Source: Halovenus carboxidivorans (lineage in GTDB: Archaea; Halobacteriota; Halobacteria; Halobacteriales; Haloarculaceae). Taken from it: a stretch of 64,000 nt of DNA. Shown piece after piece: positions 34,232 to 43,295 of the stretch. Position 1 is the first letter of the stretch. Every line of letters begins with the position of its first letter. Where the stretch lies: assembly GCF_009831575.1 (NCBI RefSeq), contig NZ_WUUT01000001.1, positions 269,344 through 333,343 of the forward strand. Direction: 5' to 3'. Both the position numbers and the translations under genes were made by a program. The notes beneath the pieces are model-generated. The model did not search any database and was not told the DNA's origin. It saw only the letters and a program-made list of their open reading frames with translations.

Positions 34232-35290
34232 TCAGCCGGGTCGAAGTACCATCCGGACGACGGTCCAGCCGTTTTCGGTTCGCTCGTATTCGAGCTGTCC
34301 GTCACAGATCTCGACGGTACAGCGGGCGAGCCAGAGGCCGAGTCCGGTGCCGTGCTGGAGCTGTGTGATGTCGCCGCGCTCGAAGACCGGCCGCCGCTCG
34401 GAGGCGGGGATGCCGGGCCCGTCGTCGGCAATCTCGATGACGGCGCGTTTCGGCTCGTAGCGCGCGGAAACGCGGACAGTCGGGTCGTCGTCGTTGTGGA
34501 CGATTCCGTTCTCGATCAGCGCCTCGATGGCTGTCGACAGCTCCGGGATTGCCTCGACCTGCAGCGACTCGGCACCGTCGACGGTGACCGTCCCGTCGAG
34601 TCGCTCTCTGAGGTGTTCGGCCGCCTCGGTACACATCGAGACGGCATCGACCGGTTCGAGCGCCCGGTCCTCCGTGAGCACTCGTTCGAGCGTCTGTGCC
34701 TCCTTCCCGAGGCTCGCTAGCTCGTGGGCGTGGTGGCTGATCTGTGCCGCTCGCTGCTCGATCTGCTCGCGGTCGCTCTCCGCTTCGAGTAGCTGTGCGG
34801 CGCTGAGAATCACCGACAGTTCGTTCCGGAGGTTGTGCCGGAGGATCCGGTGGATGACCTGGATGTGTCGCTCGTAGGTTCGCTGCTCGGTGATGTCGGA
34901 GTAGATCGCAAAGCCGAAGCGGCGGCCGTCGGCCCCCTCGTAGGGAACGCCGCGATACAGAAACTCCCGGACGCCGGTCGCGGTCTCGCGGCGGACGATC
35001 GCGTGATTCTGCCTGCCGGCGGCCGTTCGCTCGTCGAAGGTGTCGGCCTCGGTCTCGTGGTGATCGGGGATGATGTACTCGTTCAGTGACTCCCCGAGCA
35101 CCTGCGTCTCGCTGTACCCGAACACCTCCTCGAAAGCGGGGTTGACGGCGCGGACGACCGGCGTCGTCTCGACCAGTTCGATCTCGACGACGGCGTCCCC
35201 GATCAGATTGAAGAGGTGACCGAACCGGTCTGCCGTTCCGTCGTCCGGCCGCGGTGGGTAGCAGTCCCCGGCGGGGTCCGGCGGACTCAT
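34232..35290 (-). CDS. PAS domain sensor histidine kinase
   Basis: 352 residues, soluble. A PAS domain spans about residues 20-140 (LFNLIGDAVVEIELVE, AFEEVFGYSETQVLGESL, FAIYSDITEQR). The phosphoacceptor region is HRILRHNLRNELSVILS, the haloarchaeal version of the H box. The ATP-binding domain has ALIENGIVHNDDD (N box), IADDGPGIP (G1) and HGTGLGLWLARC (G2). It should sense redox, light or ligand state through PAS and phosphorylate a response regulator that is not encoded nearby. It begins 3 bases after the end of the transducer reading frame, so it belongs to the same operon. Confidence 0.9.
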   Translation of the reverse strand: MSPPDPAGDCYPPRPDDGTADRFGHLFNLIGDAVVEIELVETTPVVRAVNPAFEEVFGYSETQVLGESLNEYIIPDHHETEADTFDERTAAGRQNHAIVRRETATGVREFLYRGVPYEGADGRRFGFAIYSDITEQRTYERHIQVIHRILRHNLRNELSVILSAAQLLEAESDREQIEQRAAQISHHAHELASLGKEAQTLERVLTEDRALEPVDAVSMCTEAAEHLRERLDGTVTVDGAESLQVEAIPELSTAIEALIENGIVHNDDDPTVRVSARYEPKRAVIEIADDGPGIPASERRPVFERGDITQLQHGTGLGLWLARCTVEICDGQLEYERTENGWTVVRMVLRPG

Positions 35291-35293
35291 CGG

Positions 35294-35875
35294 TCAGTCA
35301 CCACGCACGGAGACCGCGGTGTTCGTCGGCCCAAGCGAGCGCGGCGGCGCGGAGCCGGTCGGAGAGTCACGAACGACGACGGACCGATCGCCGTCGCTCC
35401 CGGTCAGTTCGAGCACCTGGTCGCCAGCACCGGCGTAGAACGCGCCGAAGGTCTCGTCGACGGATCGCTCGTCGACGACGTTACAGACGGTATCGGAGGG
35501 CTCGAAGACCGTCGAGTCGTTCTCGTACCGGGCCGCACGCGCGGTCTCCTCGCCGAGCACAGCGATCTCGCCGGCGATGTTGCCGACGATCAACAGCGGT
35601 TCGTCCCGCCGGGCTGCGGTCTCCTCGTTGACCGCTGCCAGCGAGCGCGAGTCGACGTCGAAGACGTTGGTGCCGGCGTTCCATTCGTCGAACATGTCGA
35701 GGACGAACAGGCGGTCGGTCCCGAGCGCGTCACCGAGCGACTGGCCGTAGCTTTCGAGTCCGTCGGCGAGCACCGACCGTGAGAGCCCCTCCGGCGGCAT
35801 CAGCGAGACGGCGTAGCCGGCGGCGAGCGCGGAGCCACACAGCGTCGCGACGACATCGACGATGGGGGTCTCGTG
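35294..35875 (-). pseudogene. C-terminal KaiC/RecA-like domain, cut off from the transducer by an in-frame TAG
   Basis: This stretch continues in the same reading frame as the transducer after the TAG at 35876-35878, with no shift. It encodes about 193 residues: HETPIVDVVATLCGSALAAG, LFVLDMFDEWNAG and PLLIVGNIAGEIAVLGEE. An internal ATG at 35800 could start a 168-residue product. With the end of the upstream part ([20 protein letters not shown]) it looks like a KaiC/RecA-fold domain, but without a recognisable Walker A motif. No other damage is seen in the sequence. Either a nonsense mutation or readthrough/re-initiation separates the two domains. Confidence 0.6.
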
Positions 35876-36862
35876 CTAGATGACACTCTGCCCGCCGACG
35901 AGCAGGCCGCCGCCGGTCGCCCCGTCGAGCGGTTCGATCCCGGTCGGAATCCGGTCGATCTCGTCGACGGAGAGCGTCGGCGTCGCGTCTCCGAGCGCTC
36001 GGTCGATCTCCTCCAGCATGACCGTCTGTTCGGCCCGAAACTCGTCGATGTCGCTGACGGTCTCGGTCATCTCCGTCGCCTGCTCCGCGGCGGACGTACA
36101 GCGATTCATGACGCTCTGACTGACGCGGGCCTGCTCGTCTGTCGCCTCCGAGACGGCGGTGACGTCTCTTGCAGTCTCGTCGACCGCGTCGGCGACGGCC
36201 GCGAGCTGTTCGAGGGCGTGCTCGACTTCGCCGGTGCTCTCGGTCACCTCCGACAGCGCGGCGTCGAGTTCGGAGCCGGTCGCGTCCGCTGCCGCCCGCA
36301 CGTCAGTGAGAGTCCCCTCGATCTCGTCGGCGCGTTCCTGAGACTCTGCGGCGAGCGATTCGATCTCGTCGGCGACGACGGCGAAGCCGTCGCTGTCGTC
36401 ACCGGCCCGGGCCGCTTCGATCGAAGCGTTCAACGCGAGCATGTTCGTCTGCTCGGCGATCCGCGTGATGCCCGCCAGCGCGGACTCGATCTCGTCGATC
36501 TGTTCGAGCAGCCCGTCCAGTTCCGTCTGTACCCCGATCATCGTCTCCTGGATGCTGTCCATCCGTTCCATCGCCTGCGTCGCGGACTCGTGGCCCTCCG
36601 TAACCCGGGCGGCCGCGTCTGTCGAGCGCTCCTCGACCTGTTCCGCGCTGGCAGCGATCTCCTCGATCGTGGCGCTCAACTCCGACACCGCGTCGGCTAC
36701 CTCTGTGAGTTCTCCTTCCTGCTGATCCGCCCGGTCGAGTAGCCGCTGTAACCGGCTGTCGACCGATTCGGAGGTCGTCCGGACGACCTGTACCGCCCCC
36801 TGTGCGTTGACCAACGTCCGCCGATCCGAGTCGTCGATGTGTGCTGAACTACGACCGGTCAT
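35876..36862 (-). CDS. Soluble methyl-accepting-chemotaxis-type transducer (N-terminal part of a longer protein)
   Basis: 328 residues ending at a TAG. No membrane helix is present. Most of the length is a coiled-coil signalling domain; the conserved hairpin reads [20 protein letters not shown] and then [17 protein letters not shown], where CheA and CheW bind in known transducers. The last 25 residues ([18 protein letters not shown]) are the start of a KaiC/RecA-like domain that continues in frame after the stop. The protein therefore looks like a fusion of transducer and RecA-like domain, broken by one codon. It is the first gene of a minus-strand group with a PAS histidine kinase. Confidence 0.82.
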   Translation of the reverse strand: MTGRSSAHIDDSDRRTLVNAQGAVQVVRTTSESVDSRLQRLLDRADQQEGELTEVADAVSELSATIEEIAASAEQVEERSTDAAARVTEGHESATQAMERMDSIQETMIGVQTELDGLLEQIDEIESALAGITRIAEQTNMLALNASIEAARAGDDSDGFAVVADEIESLAAESQERADEIEGTLTDVRAAADATGSELDAALSEVTESTGEVEHALEQLAAVADAVDETARDVTAVSEATDEQARVSQSVMNRCTSAAEQATEMTETVSDIDEFRAEQTVMLEEIDRALGDATPTLSVDEIDRIPTGIEPLDGATGGGLLVGGQSVI

Positions 36863-37064
36863 TGTTGAATATCTCTGGTAGTTTTCGAGTCCACAAACAG
36901 ATTACCGAAGCTCTGTGGTGTATTTCTCTACGAATGTGCCCAAAATTGCGTGTAGAGTTAAGGGTTTCTCTAACACAGTAATAGCGTCCTTATACAGTAC
37001 CTACTCGGCTGAGTGACAGGTGCCCGTGGGTTCTGATGGCACCCGCTGTTTGTATCCGGACAAC

Positions 37065-37074
37065 GTTTATTATT
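37065..37074 (+). promoter_or_regulatory. Probable TATA box of the membrane-anchored PII gene
   Basis: GTTTATTATT in an AT-rich stretch, 82-91 bases before the ATG at 37156. This would leave a leader of about 55 bases, unusually long for this genome, where many genes appear leaderless. Confidence 0.35.
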
Positions 37075-37155
37075 CTGAATACACACTTTTGATCTGTATC
37101 GTAGCACGAACGACTGGCTTTCATCGGGAAGTCCAAACATACGATTACTAAAGAT

Positions 37156-37704
37156 ATGATACAACGCCTTACGATCGAGTTGACGACAGCAGAACTGTTG
37201 AGCGTCGCCGTTTTCCTCGGCGCGGTCTTCGGGGCGCTCGCGATGGTCGGCCTCAGACGGCTCTCTCGGGCAGAGTCCGTCCAGGCGGAACCGCCGGACA
37301 CCCCAGCTATCGCCACCGACGGCGGTATCGAGACGCACGATCTCCGGGCCGACGGCGGCAGTGCCATCGAGATGGTCGTCGCGTACGTCCGCCCGGACAA
37401 ACTCGGCGATGTCAAGCAAGGACTCGCCGAGGCCGGTGCGCCGTCGCTGACGGTCACGAACGTCTCCGGCCGGGGCTCCCAGCCGGCGAAGAAAGGGCAG
37501 TGGCGCGGCGAGGAGTACACGGTCGACCTGCACCAGAAGGTCAAAATCGAGTGTGTCGTCGCCGACGTGCCGACGGAGGATGTCGTCGAGGCGATCTCCG
37601 AGGCGGCGCACACGGGTGAACCCGGTGACGGCAAGGTCTTCGTGATGCCCGTCGAGGACGCGCTCCAGATCCGCACCGGCAAACGCGGTACCGAAGCAGT
37701 CTGA
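37156..37704 (+). CDS. glnK: PII signal protein (GlnK) with N-terminal membrane anchor
   Basis: 182 residues. Residues 10-33 are a single hydrophobic helix ([20 protein letters not shown]), followed by a linker containing [16 protein letters not shown], then a full PII domain (about 70-182): [18 protein letters not shown], the T-loop region [37 protein letters not shown] B-loop region and [23 protein letters not shown] proteins sense ATP/ADP and 2-oxoglutarate and gate ammonium transporters. Most GlnK proteins are soluble; here the anchor would hold it at the membrane beside the Amt channel encoded next. The linker and PII are near copies of those fused to Amt. Confidence 0.9.
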   Translation: MIQRLTIELTTAELLSVAVFLGAVFGALAMVGLRRLSRAESVQAEPPDTPAIATDGGIETHDLRADGGSAIEMVVAYVRPDKLGDVKQGLAEAGAPSLTVTNVSGRGSQPAKKGQWRGEEYTVDLHQKVKIECVVADVPTEDVVEAISEAAHTGEPGDGKVFVMPVEDALQIRTGKRGTEAV

Positions 37705-38140
37705 CCATACACTCATCTTTTGAGATTCCTGGTGTACAAACGTCTAAGAGTGGGGCGCGAGCCCGGATTTCGGCCGTATCGCGGCGTTACTCCCCCAGTT
37801 TGCCCGGTACGGATCGACGCACGGCTGTCAACAAAACGAACGGTGGTCGCCGGGAGCGCGCGAGCGCCGCTTCACTGCCCCGATCGGACCAATTGGACTA
37901 CACAATCGTCAGAAAGTTGCGGACATTTGCACGCATTTCTGTACGGTAAAGAACCTTATATTCATTGTATCGTGGCATATTTTGGTCGTTTGGACAGATA
38001 TTCCGTGAAATTAAGTCCAATGTTAAGGCAACCCTTTTATGTTGGGATTGCACACAGTCTGGCGTGATCCGAATTACAAACACGCGGCAATCGCGGAAAT
38101 ACTTGGACAGGTTCGAAACCAAAACGGAGGCTAGCAAATA
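37705..38140. other. Long upstream region of the ammonium transporter gene
   Basis: 436 bases. I see no credible gene; the open frames here have poor codon structure. The first half is GC-rich, and the second half (37920-38110) is AT-rich and contains CTTTTATG at 38034-38041, a TATA candidate that would give an mRNA leader of roughly 75 bases. A leader this long is unusual here and could carry post-transcriptional control. The sequence AAGTCCAA occurs in this leader (38013-38020) and also before the PII gene (37129-37136). Confidence 0.5.
38126..38130 (+). promoter_or_regulatory. amt: Shine-Dalgarno sequence of amt
   Basis: GGAGG ends 10 bases before the ATG at 38141. Many genes in this window have no such site, so it matches the expected long leader of this gene. 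Confidence 0.5.
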
Positions 38141-39868
38141 ATGATCGAGTCAGTGCTACTCAGTTCGAGCGCAGCGGCAACCGAAACGGCAATCAGGGAA
38201 ACTGCATCGGCAGTCAGTCAGACATGGATCCTGACGGTGACGTTTCTCATCTTCTTCATGCACGCCGGCTTCGCGATGCTGGAGTCCGGTCAGGTCCGCT
38301 CGAAGAACGTCGCCAACCAGCTCACCAAGAACCTGCTGACGTGGGCAATTGGCGTAACGGTGTACTTCCTGATCGGCGTCGCGATTGCGAACGTCGCGTC
38401 GGGACAGCCGGCCAGTCCGCCGTTCCAGGGAGCAGCCAGCGGATACATCGGCTGGCTCTACGGCGCAGTGTTCGCGATGACTGCGGCGACGATTGTCTCC
38501 GGGGCAGTTGCAGGCCGTGCACGACTCCGTGCGTACGTCGGATACACGATCCTCCTGTCGGCGGTCATCTACCCGGTCGTGCTGGCGATGACCTGGACCG
38601 GTCAGGGGACCGAAAGCGGCGGTCTCGTCGAGGTCGTCACCGGCGTGGCCTTCGCAGACTTCGCAGGCGGTATGATCGTCCACGGTATGGGCGGCATCGC
38701 CGGGCTGACCGCGGCCTGGATCCTCGGCCCGCGGATGGACAAGTACGACGAGGACGGAAACGCGAACATCATCCCGGGTCACTCGCTGACCTTCGCCGTC
38801 CTCGGCACGCTAATTCTCGCGTTCGGCTGGTTCGGCTTCAACGTCGGTACCGCCTCCGGCATCGCTTTCGAGACGACTGACAGCGGTACCATCATCCTCG
38901 ACACCATCGCCAACAACAACGCCGTACTCGGCCGCGTTGCGATGACGACGACGCTCGCGATGGCGATGGGTGCGGTCGGCGCTGGCGTCGTGTCGGTCCT
39001 CAAAAACGGCAAGGTCGACACGCTGTACGTCGCGAACGGCCTGCTCGCCGGCCTCGTCGGTATCACGGCGATTCCGAACACGACGACCTGGTGGGGCGCG
39101 CTGATCGTCGGCTCGCTCGCCGGCATCCAGCTCCCACTGGTCTTCGATTTCGTCCAGCACAGGCTCAAAATCGACGACGTGTGTGCGGTCTTCCCGGTCC
39201 ACGGTAGCGCAGGCGTGCTCGGCACCCTGCTGTACCCCTTCGTCGCGACGAGCAGCGCGCTCGGCGACACGTCGGTTCTCAACGCCTTCGTCGGACAGGC
39301 GTTCGGCGTCTTCATGATCACCATCTGGACGGTCACCGCGACGGCGCTCATCTGGGGCGCCTTCCGACTCGTCGGCCAGGCACGCGTCACCGAAGAACAC
39401 GAGCGCGAAGGTCTCGACATCGCCGAACACGGCGTCGAGACCTACCCCGAATTCGGCGAACCGAACGTCGCCACCGACGGCGGACTCGACACCCACGACC
39501 TGCGACCCGACGGCGGCACCGGCAGCGGCATCGAGATGGTCGTCGCCTACATCCGTCCGGACAAACTCGGCGACGTGAAGAAGGGTCTCTCCGAGGCCGA
39601 GGCCCCGTCGCTGACGGTCACGAACGTCTCCGGGCGCGGCTCTCAGCCGGCGAAGAAAGGGCAGTGGCGCGGCGAGGAGTACAGCGTCGACCTGCACCAG
39701 AAGGTCAAAATCGAGTGCGTCGTCGCCGACGTGCCGACCGAAGATGTCGTCGAGGCAATCGCCGAGGCCGCCAGCACCGGCGAGCCCGGTGACGGCAAGG
39801 TCTTCGTGATGCCCGTCGAGGACGCACTCCAGATCCGCACCGGCAAACGCGGCACCGAAGCGGTCTAA
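38141..39868 (+). CDS. amt: Ammonium transporter fused to a C-terminal PII (GlnK) domain
   Basis: 575 residues. After a short N-terminal segment come eleven expected helices of an Amt channel: [18 protein letters not shown], then [19 protein letters not shown] (pore His region), [10 protein letters not shown] and [17 protein letters not shown] (second pore His). A linker (residues 430-463) leads to a full PII domain (about 464-575), close to the standalone PII encoded just upstream. PII normally binds Amt as a separate trimer that plugs the pore with its T-loop; covalent fusion is a rarer arrangement. Ammonium uptake gated by nitrogen and energy state is the likely role. Confidence 0.94.
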   Translation: MIESVLLSSSAAATETAIRETASAVSQTWILTVTFLIFFMHAGFAMLESGQVRSKNVANQLTKNLLTWAIGVTVYFLIGVAIANVASGQPASPPFQGAASGYIGWLYGAVFAMTAATIVSGAVAGRARLRAYVGYTILLSAVIYPVVLAMTWTGQGTESGGLVEVVTGVAFADFAGGMIVHGMGGIAGLTAAWILGPRMDKYDEDGNANIIPGHSLTFAVLGTLILAFGWFGFNVGTASGIAFETTDSGTIILDTIANNNAVLGRVAMTTTLAMAMGAVGAGVVSVLKNGKVDTLYVANGLLAGLVGITAIPNTTTWWGALIVGSLAGIQLPLVFDFVQHRLKIDDVCAVFPVHGSAGVLGTLLYPFVATSSALGDTSVLNAFVGQAFGVFMITIWTVTATALIWGAFRLVGQARVTEEHEREGLDIAEHGVETYPEFGEPNVATDGGLDTHDLRPDGGTGSGIEMVVAYIRPDKLGDVKKGLSEAEAPSLTVTNVSGRGSQPAKKGQWRGEEYSVDLHQKVKIECVVADVPTEDVVEAIAEAASTGEPGDGKVFVMPVEDALQIRTGKRGTEAV

Positions 39869-40003
39869 CGCGGCGTTTCCCCGTCTGACGCTCCCTTCTT
39901 TTCGCACGCAGGAGGCCGCGAGGCGTTCGTGCGATTCGCTGCCCCCTCGGGGGCGATACTGTTCGACAGTAGATTCTTTCTGTCTCCGGCCAAACGCTCC
40001 CGT

Positions 40004-41341
40004 ATGAACCACGAGCAGTCCCGATCGCTGTACGACCGTGCGCTCTCGGTTTTGCCCGGCGGTGTCAACTCCTCCGTGCGCGCGACCCAGCCCTATCCGT
40101 TCTTCATCGAGCGGGGTGACGGCGGACACGTCATCGACGCCGACGGCAACAAGTACGTCGACTTCGTGATGGGCTACGGGCCGTTGCTTCTGGGCCACGA
40201 CCTCCCCGAGCAGGTCCAGGCGGCCGTCCAACAACACGCCAGCCAGGGGCCGATGTACGGCGCACCGACCGAGGTCGAGGTCGAACTGGCCGAGTTCGTC
40301 GCCCGACACGTCCCGAGCGTCGAGATGACCCGTTTCGTCAACAGCGGCACCGAGGCGACGGTCTCGGCGGTGCGACTCGCTCGCGCGTACACCGGCCGCG
40401 ACAAGATTGTCGTCATGGAGGGCGGCTACCACGGCGCGCAGGAGTCGACGCTGGTCGAGGGCTCGGGCGCGGACACCCACCCCTCCAGTCCCGGCATTCC
40501 CGACTCCTTCGCCGAACACACGCTCACGGTCCCGTTCAACGACGAGGAGGCGATCCACGCGGTCTTCGAGGAGCACGGCGAGGACATCGCGGCTGTGATG
40601 ACCGAACCGATTCTGGGCAACTACGGCATCGTCCACCCCATCGACGGCTACCACGAGACCCTGCGGGACCTGACCGAGGACCACGGCGCGCTGCTGATCT
40701 TCGACGAGGTCATCACCGGGTTCCGGGTCGGCGGCCTGCAGTGCGCCCAGGGGAAACTCGGCGTCACCCCCGACATCACCACCTTCGGGAAGATCGTCGG
40801 CGGCGGCTTCCCGGTCGGGGCCATCGGCGGCCGCTCGGAGATCATCGAGAACTTCACGCCCGCCGGGGAGGTCTTCCAGTCCGGGACCTTCTCTGGCCAT
40901 CCGGTGACGATGGCCGCCGGCCTCGAAACGCTGCGGTACGCCGCCGAGAACGACGTCTACGAGCACGTCAACGAACTCGGCGAGAAACTGCGGTCGGGAC
41001 TGACGGATATCGTCGCGGACCAGGCCCCGAACTACACCGTCGTCGGGACCGACAGCATGTTCAAGACGATCTTCACGCGGGAGGGGCCGGACGGCCGTGA
41101 CGGCCACTGTGAAGCGGGCTGCAAACAGCGGGAGTCCTGCTCGCGGTACGACCACTGTCCGAAAAACGGGATGGACGTGAAACGGACCGAGACGGACCGC
41201 TGGGAACGGCTGTTCTGGCAGGACATGAAAGATGCGGGAGTCTTTCTCACCGCGAACCAGTTCGAGTCACAATTTATCTGCGACGCGCATACAGAGTCAG
41301 ATATCGAGACGGCCCTGGAAGCGTACAAGGCCGTGCTGTAG
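40004..41341 (+). CDS. hemL: Glutamate-1-semialdehyde 2,1-aminomutase with four-Cys insertion
   Basis: 445 residues. Fold-type I PLP enzyme that makes 5-aminolevulinate in the C5 pathway to haem and cobamides. Visible motifs: [55 protein letters not shown] and the PLP Lys in [15 protein letters not shown]. Between about residues 365 and 390 an insertion has Cys369, Cys373, Cys379 and Cys385 ([11 protein letters not shown], then SRYDHC), which could bind a metal or Fe-S cluster. The ATG at 40004 is preferred over an in-frame one at 39929. The next gene begins 2 bases after its stop. Confidence 0.93.
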   Translation: MNHEQSRSLYDRALSVLPGGVNSSVRATQPYPFFIERGDGGHVIDADGNKYVDFVMGYGPLLLGHDLPEQVQAAVQQHASQGPMYGAPTEVEVELAEFVARHVPSVEMTRFVNSGTEATVSAVRLARAYTGRDKIVVMEGGYHGAQESTLVEGSGADTHPSSPGIPDSFAEHTLTVPFNDEEAIHAVFEEHGEDIAAVMTEPILGNYGIVHPIDGYHETLRDLTEDHGALLIFDEVITGFRVGGLQCAQGKLGVTPDITTFGKIVGGGFPVGAIGGRSEIIENFTPAGEVFQSGTFSGHPVTMAAGLETLRYAAENDVYEHVNELGEKLRSGLTDIVADQAPNYTVVGTDSMFKTIFTREGPDGRDGHCEAGCKQRESCSRYDHCPKNGMDVKRTETDRWERLFWQDMKDAGVFLTANQFESQFICDAHTESDIETALEAYKAVL

Positions 41342-41343
41342 CT

Positions 41344-42207
41344 ATGACAGAGCTCACATCAGACGACGACGGCGAGGTAGAGGGCGACAACGCAGACGAC
41401 GAACGGATGCTGTTCGGCGAGAAACGCGAGGAGACGACGCTTCTGGCCGGCAGCGGGCTCGGGATCACTCGCATCGACGTGGCCGCCGCACAGGTCGGGC
41501 AGTTCTCCCTGCTCGACCGGGCGACCGTCCGCGGACTCGCGAGCGACGGCCGCGACGTTGTCGTCGCGACTGACCAGCACGTCGCGGTCCGAACCGACGA
41601 CGGCCTGCACCCGCTCGGATTCGGCCCGGCCGAGGCCGTCGGTCTCGACGACTCGTGGATCTACGCGGCCGACGGCGAGCGGGTCGCCCGACTCGACCGA
41701 TCCGCCGGACTCGACGCCACCGCCGGCGACTGGGAGACCGTCGGCTCCGTCGATCACCCTCGACGGTTCGCCGGCGACCTGCTCGCCGGCGACCGACTCG
41801 TCCGGGTCGGAGACACCCTCGACGCACAGGGACTCTCGGCCGTCCGCGACCTCTCCGCCGACGGCGCTCTGGCCGCGACAGCCGACGGCGTCTACGAGCG
41901 TCGCGGCGGGGAGTGGGTCGAAGTGCTCGCCGGAGATGCGACGGCGGTCGTCGCGGACGGCGACCGCGCACACGCCGTCGTGGACGGACGACTGCTCGAG
42001 CGCGACGGCGCGGAGTGGTCCGAACTGACGTTGCCCGGCGGGGAGACGCCCCATCTCCTCGCGTACACGCAGACACTCGCCGTCATCGACACCGCCGGGA
42101 CGGTCCACGTCGCGGCGGACCCCGACGTGACCCACGACGGCCACGGCGGGTGGCGCTCGCAGGCCATCGGACTGCCCGACGTGACGGCGCTGATCGCGGT
42201 CCGTTAA
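41344..42207 (+). CDS. HVO_0234-type beta-propeller protein
   Basis: 287 residues, cytoplasmic. An acidic tail (DDDGEVEGDNADDE) is followed by a domain made of repeated short beta motifs: TRIDVAAAQVGQFSLL, RDVVVATDQHVAVRTDD, DSWIYAADGERVARLD, LAATADGVYERRGGEW. This is the pattern of a haloarchaeal propeller family (called HVO_0234 in annotation; I recall this name rather than check it). It follows hemL by 2 bases, so it is co-transcribed. It overlaps the convergent rhodanese gene by 4 bases. Function unknown. Confidence 0.72.
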   Translation: MTELTSDDDGEVEGDNADDERMLFGEKREETTLLAGSGLGITRIDVAAAQVGQFSLLDRATVRGLASDGRDVVVATDQHVAVRTDDGLHPLGFGPAEAVGLDDSWIYAADGERVARLDRSAGLDATAGDWETVGSVDHPRRFAGDLLAGDRLVRVGDTLDAQGLSAVRDLSADGALAATADGVYERRGGEWVEVLAGDATAVVADGDRAHAVVDGRLLERDGAEWSELTLPGGETPHLLAYTQTLAVIDTAGTVHVAADPDVTHDGHGGWRSQAIGLPDVTALIAVR

Positions 42208-42998
42208 CTCGTCTCGATCGGGCGACCGTCCGCCTCCCACTCGGTCAGGCTCCCCTCGTAGAAGCCGACGTTCGGGTAGCCGAGATAGCGCAGCACGACG
42301 TAGGTGTGGCTGATCCGTCGAGCCGTGTTACAGTACAGCAACACGCGTTTCTCCGGGACGATTCCGCGCTCGTCGAGAATCGCCTCCATCTCCTCGACTG
42401 GCTTGAGTCCCCGGGTGTCGTCGTCGACCAGTTCCCGCCAGTCCAGTCGCACCGCGCCGGGGATGTGTCCCTCCTCGTACTCCCACTCCTCTCTGGTGTC
42501 GACGATCACCGTGTTCTCGTCGTCGAGGGCCTCGGCGACGGTCTCGGCGTCGACCAGCGGTGTGTCCTCCGGGCGTCGAATCTCGTACTCCGTGGGTTCG
42601 ACCGTCGGCGGCTCCGAACTCACCTCCCGCTGTAGTTGCCACGCGCTGAAATCGCCGTCGAGCAGGTGTAGCCGTTCGGGCGGGTGGCCGTACAGAAGCG
42701 CCGTGACCAGCGCCCGCGCCGCGAAGACCCCGTGGTGGTCGTCGTAGGCGAGCACGTGGTCCTCGCGGCTGATCCCCGCCTCGCCGAACAGGTCGGCGAA
42801 GACGCCTTCGCCGGGTAACATCCCCTCGCCGCTTCCGGTCTCGCTCGCGTGCTCCTCGGCACGAAACTCGTCGAAGGGGATGTTTATCGCGCCCGGGATG
42901 TGTCCGATGCCGTCGTACTCCCACTCGTCGCGCACGTCGACGATCCGTACGCCTTCGTTGTCGTCCAGCCACGCCGGCGCAACGACTCGCTCGTTCAT
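42204..42998 (-). CDS. Rhodanese-type sulfurtransferase, two domains
   Basis: 264 residues. Two rhodanese domains: the first inactive-type (VRIVDVRDEWEYDGIGHIPG and INIPFDEF), the second with the catalytic Cys in VLLYCNTARRISHTYVVL and ending YEGSLTEWEADGRP. The reaction moves a sulfane sulfur from thiosulfate or a persulfide to an acceptor. The loop after Cys (CNTARR) differs from the CRIGER loop of the divergent neighbour, so the two enzymes probably have different donors. It is divergent from another rhodanese gene at 43296. An upstream in-frame ATG (43199) is not used in my reading. Confidence 0.9.
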   Translation of the reverse strand: MNERVVAPAWLDDNEGVRIVDVRDEWEYDGIGHIPGAINIPFDEFRAEEHASETGSGEGMLPGEGVFADLFGEAGISREDHVLAYDDHHGVFAARALVTALLYGHPPERLHLLDGDFSAWQLQREVSSEPPTVEPTEYEIRRPEDTPLVDAETVAEALDDENTVIVDTREEWEYEEGHIPGAVRLDWRELVDDDTRGLKPVEEMEAILDERGIVPEKRVLLYCNTARRISHTYVVLRYLGYPNVGFYEGSLTEWEADGRPIETS

Positions 42999-43295
42999 AC
43001 CCGACTGTTCGCCCCCGCGGCGCTTGAACGTGTCCGTTCGGCCGACTCGCGCCCGAACCGGTTCGTCCCGCCGGACGGCTGCCCGGCTCCGAGGGTACCG
43101 GCAAATATTACGTGTCACTCGACGACCCGCGATATCGGGGGAGTCGCTTTTGGGGACTCTGCTCTCGGTTGGCGCGGGCGCGGGTAAATCTCTCGCCAAT
43201 TAACAGGTTGTTTTTGCCGAGAGGCTAAACGAGTGGACGCGTATGCCGCAATTAGTACCGCTTTATGCGTGGAGGTGGTACTAGGATATGCAATC

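Noticed and set aside
35876..35878. TAG as a pyrrolysine codon
   Set aside because: Haloarchaea are not known to use pyrrolysine, no PylS/PylT is in the window, and no insertion signal is seen. A nonsense mutation is simpler; kept only as a test item.
37019..37043. Possible tRNA or structured RNA around GGTGCC...GGCACC
   Set aside because: The stem is only 6 bp with a 13-base loop; no tRNA T-arm or anticodon arm is present.
37720..38067. 115-residue open frame between the PII and Amt genes
   Set aside because: Codon use is irregular, no motif, and it lies in a promoter region with several AT-rich stretches.
38810..41155. 781-codon open frame on the minus strand opposite amt and hemL
   Set aside because: It is the mirror of two clear genes; high GC at third positions produces long stop-free frames. 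Composition (many R, H, V repeats) and absence of any motif mark it as a shadow.
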